Source: Burkholderiaceae bacterium (GTDB lineage: Bacteria; Pseudomonadota; Gammaproteobacteria; Burkholderiales; Burkholderiaceae_C). From it: a stretch of DNA of 64,000 nt. Location of the stretch: NCBI GenBank assembly GCA_024710165.1, contig JANJVG010000024.1, forward strand, positions 1 through 64,000. Reading direction: 5' to 3'. Below the pieces are notes generated by a model, which searched no databases, had not been told where the DNA came from, and saw only the letters and a program-made list of their open reading frames with translations. The position numbers were made by a program, and so were the translations under genes. Positions 58,715-64,000 of this stretch are shown in pieces (position 1 is the stretch's first letter; each line of letters begins with the position of its first letter).

Positions 58715-60453
58715 GTCGCAGCGTGCTCTATGCCCACAGCCCCTTGCTGGCGAGCAAGACGCCGGTCTGGCGCAGCAAGTTCATCGTGGCGATGATTGCG
58801 CTGGGCTTTGTCGGTCTGGGTGCGCGGGCCGCGTATGTGCAGGTGGTGGGCAATGATTTCTACCAGCGCCAGGGCGAGGTGCGTTTTGCGCGCACGCTCG
58901 AGTTACCTGCCAATCGCGGCAAGATCCTCGACCGCAACGGGCTGATCCTGGCCTCCAGCGTTCCGGCGGCCAGCATCTGGGCCATTCCCGAGGATGTGGA
59001 GCAGGACCAGCCAGAGGTGCGCGCCAAGCTCAAGACCTTGGCGCGCCTGATGGATATGCCCCAGGCAGAGCTGCTGGCCAAGCTGGCCGATGAAGACAAG
59101 ACCTTCGTCTGGATCAAGCGCCAGCTCGACTGGGACGTGGGCCAGAAAATCGCCGAGCTCGGCATCAAGGGCATCTACCAGCGCAAGGAATACAAGCGCC
59201 AGTACCCCGAGGGCGAGGCTGCTGCGCACGTGGTGGGTTTCACCAACGTGGAAGACAAGGGCCAGGAAGGCATGGAACTGGCCTTCAATGACCTGCTGGC
59301 GGGCAAGCCGGGCTCGCGCCGCGTCATCAAGGACCGCCTGGGCCGGGTGGTCGAAGGCGTGGGCGAGGTGATCCCGCCGGTGGACGGGCGCGACATGCAG
59401 TTGTCCATCGACAGCAAGGTGCAGTTCTTTGCCTACCAGAAGCTGCGTGACCAGGTGCACGCGCACAAGGCCAAGGCCGGCAGCGTGGTGGTGCTCGACG
59501 CGATCACGGGCGAGGTGCTGGCGCTGGCCAATTACCCGAGCTATTCGCCCGGCAAGCGGCAGAACCTCACGGGCGAGCAGCTGCGCAACCGGGCCATCAC
59601 CGACACCTTCGAGCCGGGTTCGACCATGAAGCCCTTCACCGTCGGCCTGGCGCTTGAAAGCGGGCGGGTGCGGCCCGACACCCTGATCGACACCACCCCG
59701 GGGCGCCTCACCATCACCGGCTCCACCATTTCCGACACACACAGCTACGGCGTGCTCACGGTGGAGGGGGTGATCCAGAAATCGAGCAACGTGGGCACCA
59801 CCAAACTGGCGCTGCAGATGCCCGCACGCGAGATGTGGGAGACCTTTTCGGCCGCCGGTTTCGGGCAGAAGCCGCAGATCGGCTTTCCGGGTGCCGTCAG
59901 CGGTCGCCTGCGCCCCTACAAGACCTGGCGCCCGATCGAGCAGGCCACCATGTCCTATGGTTACGGCCTCTCGGCCAGCCTGTTCCAGATGGCGCGTTCG
60001 TACACCGTGTTTGCGCACAACGGCCAGATCATCCCTGCCACCATGCTCAAGACCAGCGAGCCCGCGGTGGGCGTGCCGGTGTTCTCGCCGCGCACGGCCG
60101 ACCAGGTGCGCAAGATGCTGAAGATGGCGGCCGGCCCGGGCGGCACCGGCCAGCGGGCGCAAACGCAGGGTTACTCGGTGGGTGGCAAGTCGGGCACCGC
60201 GCGCAAGCAGGTGGGCAAGAGCTATGCGGCCGGCAAATACCGCTCGTGGTTCACCGGCATGGCGCCCATCGACAAGCCGCGCATCATCGTCGCCGTGATG
60301 ATTGACGAGCCCACCCAGGGCGGCGTGTACGGGGGCCTGGTGGCTGCGCCGGTGTTCAGCGAGGTGGTGCAGCAGACGCTGCGCATGATGGGCGAGCAGC
60401 CCGACATGGATGTCAAGCCCCAGATCGTGGCTGAAGTGGAGGAATCCCTGTGA
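58711..60453 (+). CDS. ftsI: peptidoglycan transpeptidase FtsI (PBP3)
   Basis: FEPGSTMKPFTV active-site motif, KSSNVG, GGKSGTARK (KSGT). Confidence 0.96.
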   Translation: MSRSVLYAHSPLLASKTPVWRSKFIVAMIALGFVGLGARAAYVQVVGNDFYQRQGEVRFARTLELPANRGKILDRNGLILASSVPAASIWAIPEDVEQDQPEVRAKLKTLARLMDMPQAELLAKLADEDKTFVWIKRQLDWDVGQKIAELGIKGIYQRKEYKRQYPEGEAAAHVVGFTNVEDKGQEGMELAFNDLLAGKPGSRRVIKDRLGRVVEGVGEVIPPVDGRDMQLSIDSKVQFFAYQKLRDQVHAHKAKAGSVVVLDAITGEVLALANYPSYSPGKRQNLTGEQLRNRAITDTFEPGSTMKPFTVGLALESGRVRPDTLIDTTPGRLTITGSTISDTHSYGVLTVEGVIQKSSNVGTTKLALQMPAREMWETFSAAGFGQKPQIGFPGAVSGRLRPYKTWRPIEQATMSYGYGLSASLFQMARSYTVFAHNGQIIPATMLKTSEPAVGVPVFSPRTADQVRKMLKMAAGPGGTGQRAQTQGYSVGGKSGTARKQVGKSYAAGKYRSWFTGMAPIDKPRIIVAVMIDEPTQGGVYGGLVAAPVFSEVVQQTLRMMGEQPDMDVKPQIVAEVEESL

Positions 60454-61946
60454 TGCACCCTGTGGCCAACGCTTCGGCAGCCGTGCAGTGGCTGCGCACG
60501 CGCGTCACCGGCACGCTGCAGACTGACAGCCGCCGGGTGGAGCCGGGTGACGGCTTCATCGCCTGGCCCGGCGCGGTCACCGATGGCCGTGCCCATGTGC
60601 GCGATGCCCTGGTGCGCGGTGCGGCCGCCTGCCTGGTCGAGCAGGAAGGCGTGGCGCCTTTTGCATTTGCGGGCGACGACATCGCGGCGCTGCCCGGCCT
60701 CAAGGCCGCCACGGGCCTGATCGCTGCCGAATGGTTTGGTGCACCGACCGAGGCGCTGAAGGTGCTCGCCGTCACCGGCACCAATGGCAAGACCAGCACC
60801 GCCTGGTGGTTGGCACATGCGCTATTAAATTTGGAGCAATCAGCGCTTTCCCCGTGTGCGCTGGCGGGTACTTTGGGCCTTGGAATGTTGGGAGCGCTCG
60901 AAGCTACCGGCATGACCACACCCGACCCGGTGCGGCTGCAGCGCGCCTTCCGCCAGTTCACCGATGCGGGCGTGCGCAGCTGCGCCATCGAGGCCTCGTC
61001 CATCGGCTTGGCCGAGCACCGGCTCGCGGGCACGCACATCCGCGTGGCGCTGTTCACCAACTTCACGCAGGACCACCTGGACTACCACGCCAGCATGGAT
61101 GCCTACTGGCAGGCCAAGACCGCGTTGTTCGACTGGCCGGGCCTGCAGGCCGCCGTGGTCAACACCGACGACCCACGCGGCGCCGAACTGCACCCGTCGT
61201 TGGCGGGCCGTGGGCTGGACCTGTGGAGTGTTTCGATGCGGCACGACGCGCGCCTGCGCGCCACGGACCTGGGCTGGGGCGAAGGCGGCCTGCGCTTCAC
61301 CGTGGTGGAAGGCGCGCAGCAGCAGGTGCTGCAGACGGCCATGATCGGCGACTACAACGTCTCCAACCTGCTGGGCGTGATCGCAGGGCTGCGCGCCCTG
61401 GGCGTGCCGCTGCGGGACGCCGTGCAGGCCTGTGCGCAACTGGCGCCCGTGCCCGGCCGCATGGAGCGGCTGGTGGCGCCGGGCCAGCCGCTGGTGGCCG
61501 TGGACTATGCCCACACGCCCGACGCGCTCGACAAGGCCCTGCAGGCGCTGGCGCCGCTGGCGCGGGAGCGCGGCGGCCAGCTCTGGTGCGTGTTCGGCTG
61601 CGGCGGCGACCGTGACGCTGGCAAGCGTCCGCTCATGGGCGCCAGCGCCCAGCGCCATGCCGACTGGGTGGTGGTGACCAGTGACAACCCGCGCAGCGAA
61701 GACCCGGCGCACATCATCCACCAGATCCTGCTGGGCACCATTGCCGGTGAGACCGTGTGCGCCGAGCCCGACCGCGCGGCGGCCATCGCGCTGGCGCTGC
61801 AGGAGGCCGACGCGCGGGACGTGGTGCTGATCGCCGGCAAGGGCCACGAGGACACCCAGGAAACCGCTGGCGTGCGCCGGCCGTTTTCCGACCTGGCGCA
61901 GGCGCGCGAGGCGCTGCGGCGCCGGGGGGCCAGCACATGGCAATGA
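60453..61946 (+). CDS. murE: UDP-MurNAc-tripeptide ligase MurE
   Basis: VTGTNGKTSTAWWLA, TTPDPVRLQ, SDNPRSEDP, GKGHEDTQE. Confidence 0.96.
   Translation: MHPVANASAAVQWLRTRVTGTLQTDSRRVEPGDGFIAWPGAVTDGRAHVRDALVRGAAACLVEQEGVAPFAFAGDDIAALPGLKAATGLIAAEWFGAPTEALKVLAVTGTNGKTSTAWWLAHALLNLEQSALSPCALAGTLGLGMLGALEATGMTTPDPVRLQRAFRQFTDAGVRSCAIEASSIGLAEHRLAGTHIRVALFTNFTQDHLDYHASMDAYWQAKTALFDWPGLQAAVVNTDDPRGAELHPSLAGRGLDLWSVSMRHDARLRATDLGWGEGGLRFTVVEGAQQQVLQTAMIGDYNVSNLLGVIAGLRALGVPLRDAVQACAQLAPVPGRMERLVAPGQPLVAVDYAHTPDALDKALQALAPLARERGGQLWCVFGCGGDRDAGKRPLMGASAQRHADWVVVTSDNPRSEDPAHIIHQILLGTIAGETVCAEPDRAAAIALALQEADARDVVLIAGKGHEDTQETAGVRRPFSDLAQAREALRRRGASTWQ
60818..60880 (+). repeat. possible degenerate dispersed palindromic repeat, copy J (inside murE)
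   Basis: atgcGCTATTaaatttggagcaatcaGCGCTTtccccgtgtGCGCTggcgggtact; locally AT-rich in GC-rich gene. Confidence 0.4.
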
Positions 61947-63358
61947 TGACGCTGCAGCAGGCCTTCGCCTGGATTCACGCCCACGAGCCGCGCGCGCGGC
62001 TCGTGGGTGATGGCGCCGTGGCGTTGGAGCGCGTGCACACCGACACGCGCAGCCTCGTGGCGGGCGACCTGTTCGTGGCCCTGAAGGGCGAACGCTTCGA
62101 CGCCAACACTTTTCTCGCGCAGGCGCGTGCGGCTGGCGCCGTGGCCGCCATCGCCCACGGCGGGCTGGAGGCAGCCGGGCTGCCTGGCATCGAGGTGCCC
62201 GACACCCTGCACGCGCTCGGGCTGCTCGCGGCGGGCTGGCGCGCCCGGTACACCCTGCCGCTGGTCGCCGTCACCGGCAGCAACGGCAAGACGACGGTGA
62301 CGCAGATGATCGCCACCATCCTGCGCGCCCATGCGCAGGAGGCCGCCTTTGCCACCCAGGGCAACCTGAACAACGCCATCGGCGTGCCGCAGACCCTGCT
62401 GCGCCTTTCTGCGCAGCACCGCGTCGGTGTGGTCGAACTGGGCATGAATCACCCGGGCGAAATCGCCTCCCTGGCCGCCATCACACGGCCCACCGTGGCT
62501 CTGGTGAACAACGCCCAGCGCGAGCACCTTGAATTCATGCACACGGTGCAGGCCGTGGCCGAGGAAAACGGCTCCGTGCTGGAGGCATTGCCGCCAGACG
62601 GCGTGGCCGTGTTCCCGGCAGACGATGTTTACACGCCGTTGTGGCGTCAGCTCGCCGGTGCGCGCCGATGCCTCAGTTTCGGCGCCCAGGGCGCCGACGT
62701 GCGCTGCACCCGGGCCGTGTGGGACGGGGGTGCCTGGCGCGTGCAGATCGCCACGCCGCAGGGCGCTCTGGAATGCGATCTGCACATCGCCGGCCGCCAC
62801 AACGTCACCAACGCCCTGGCCGCCGCGGCCTGCGCGCTGGCGGCGGGCGTGCCCCTGGAGGCCGTCGCACGCGGCCTGTCGGCGTTCACGCCGGTCAAGG
62901 GGCGCTCGCGCGCCTTCAGCGTGGCCAGCGGCGCGCGCGCCGTCACCGTGGTGGATGACAGCTACAACGCCAACCCCGACTCCATGCGCGCCGCCATCGA
63001 CGTGCTGGCCGAGCTGCCCGCGCCGCGCCTGCTGGTGCTCGGCGACATGGGCGAGGTGGGAGATCAGGGGCCGGAGTTCCATGCCGAGGCGGGCGCCCAT
63101 GCGCAGGCCCGTGGCATCGAACACCTGTACGCGCTGGGCGTGCAATCGGCCCACGCCGTGGCGGCCTTCGGCGGCGCCCGGCATTTCAATGACATGGCAT
63201 CGCTGCAGGCAGCGGTGCGCGAAGCCCTGCCCGCCATGGGCAGCGTGCTGGTGAAGGGATCGCGGTTCATGAAGATGGAACAGGTGGTGGAGGCAATTGC
63301 CGCCACCGCAGAACAACCCGCTGCAGCGCAGGAGGCAAGCCATGGCACAACGCGTTGA
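61937..63358 (+). CDS. murF: UDP-MurNAc-tripeptide:D-Ala-D-Ala ligase MurF
   Basis: MAMMTLQQAFAWIHAHEPRARLVGDGAVALERVHTDTRSLVAGDLFVALKGE; VTGSNGKTTVTQMI. Confidence 0.96.
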   Translation: MAMMTLQQAFAWIHAHEPRARLVGDGAVALERVHTDTRSLVAGDLFVALKGERFDANTFLAQARAAGAVAAIAHGGLEAAGLPGIEVPDTLHALGLLAAGWRARYTLPLVAVTGSNGKTTVTQMIATILRAHAQEAAFATQGNLNNAIGVPQTLLRLSAQHRVGVVELGMNHPGEIASLAAITRPTVALVNNAQREHLEFMHTVQAVAEENGSVLEALPPDGVAVFPADDVYTPLWRQLAGARRCLSFGAQGADVRCTRAVWDGGAWRVQIATPQGALECDLHIAGRHNVTNALAAAACALAAGVPLEAVARGLSAFTPVKGRSRAFSVASGARAVTVVDDSYNANPDSMRAAIDVLAELPAPRLLVLGDMGEVGDQGPEFHAEAGAHAQARGIEHLYALGVQSAHAVAAFGGARHFNDMASLQAAVREALPAMGSVLVKGSRFMKMEQVVEAIAATAEQPAAAQEASHGTTR

Positions 63359-63382
63359 CCGCATGAATTCCCGGGGTGCGCC

Positions 63383-64000
63383 ATGCTGATGTGGATCGCC
63401 GAATGGCTGCAAGGCCTGTCGCCGGACCTCGGCTTTCTGCGCGTGTTCCAGTACCTCACGCTGCGCGCGGTGCTGGGCGCCGTGACGGCGCTGCTGATCG
63501 GCCTGTTCGCCGGGCCGCGCGTGATCCGGCGTCTCACCGAACTCAAGATCGGCCAGCCCATCCGCACCAACGGCATGGAGACGCACCACGTCAAGAGCGG
63601 CACGCCCACCATGGGCGGGGTGCTGATCCTGCTGTCGATCGCGACTTCCACCCTGCTGTGGGCCGATCTGTCGAACCGCTTCGTCTGGATCGTGCTGATT
63701 GTCACGCTGGGTTTCGGTGCCATCGGCTGGGCCGACGACTGGCGCAAGGTGGTCTACAAAGACCCCAACGGCATGCGCTCGCGCGAGAAGTACCTGTGGC
63801 AGTCGATCATCGGACTGCTGGCGGCGCTCTACCTGGTGTTCAGCATCTCGGAAAGCTCCAATTTCAAGGTGCTCGAGCTGTTTGTCTCCTGGGTACGCTC
63901 GGGTTTTGATGTGAACCTGCCCCCGAAGGCGGGTCTGCTGCTGCCGTTTTTCAAGGAAGTGAGCTACCCGCTGGGCGTGCTCGGCTTCGTCATCCTGACC
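63383..64000 (+). CDS. mraY: phospho-MurNAc-pentapeptide transferase MraY, 3' end outside window
   Basis: [79 protein letters not shown]; absent from ORF track because no stop in window. Confidence 0.95.
   Translation, partial: MLMWIAEWLQGLSPDLGFLRVFQYLTLRAVLGAVTALLIGLFAGPRVIRRLTELKIGQPIRTNGMETHHVKSGTPTMGGVLILLSIATSTLLWADLSNRFVWIVLIVTLGFGAIGWADDWRKVVYKDPNGMRSREKYLWQSIIGLLAALYLVFSISESSNFKVLELFVSWVRSGFDVNLPPKAGLLLPFFKEVSYPLGVLGFVILT

Noticed and set aside
61505-63589. 694-aa minus-strand ORF
   Set aside because: Antisense to murE/murF; shadow ORF.

Overview
This is a GC-rich bacterial chromosome window. Gene content and codon usage suggest a Comamonadaceae (Acidovorax-like) betaproteobacterium; that assignment is inference. 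Most of it is housekeeping: an ATM1-like ABC exporter, a TRAP transporter with LysR, a glutamate/aspartate ABC importer, pyrC, htpX, an RND/EmrAB-like efflux operon with TetR, cysteine synthase, acyl-CoA dehydrogenase with GntR, rnpB, dapF, xerC, rlmI, a CobW GTPase with dksA, hslVU, and the start of the dcw cluster (mraZ-rsmH-ftsL-ftsI-murE-murF-mraY). The main points for follow-up are: (1) a dispersed double-hairpin palindromic repeat of about 55-60 bp, about 10 copies, at least three of them inside conserved genes and read in frame; (2) a compact divergent phosphorelay/HD-GYP/HDOD cluster at 37.5-49.1 kb containing an orphan periplasmic binding protein and an inverted-architecture HTH-REC regulator, with AT-rich direct/inverted repeats in the divergent promoter; (3) an SH3-like / M48 protease / CHASE2 envelope locus at 13.2-16.9 kb; (4) clear operator-like palindromes (a 37-bp GntR site, paired TetR sites) and a four-copy 10-bp-period MraZ box. 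No CRISPR, tRNA, prophage or intact IS element was recognised.
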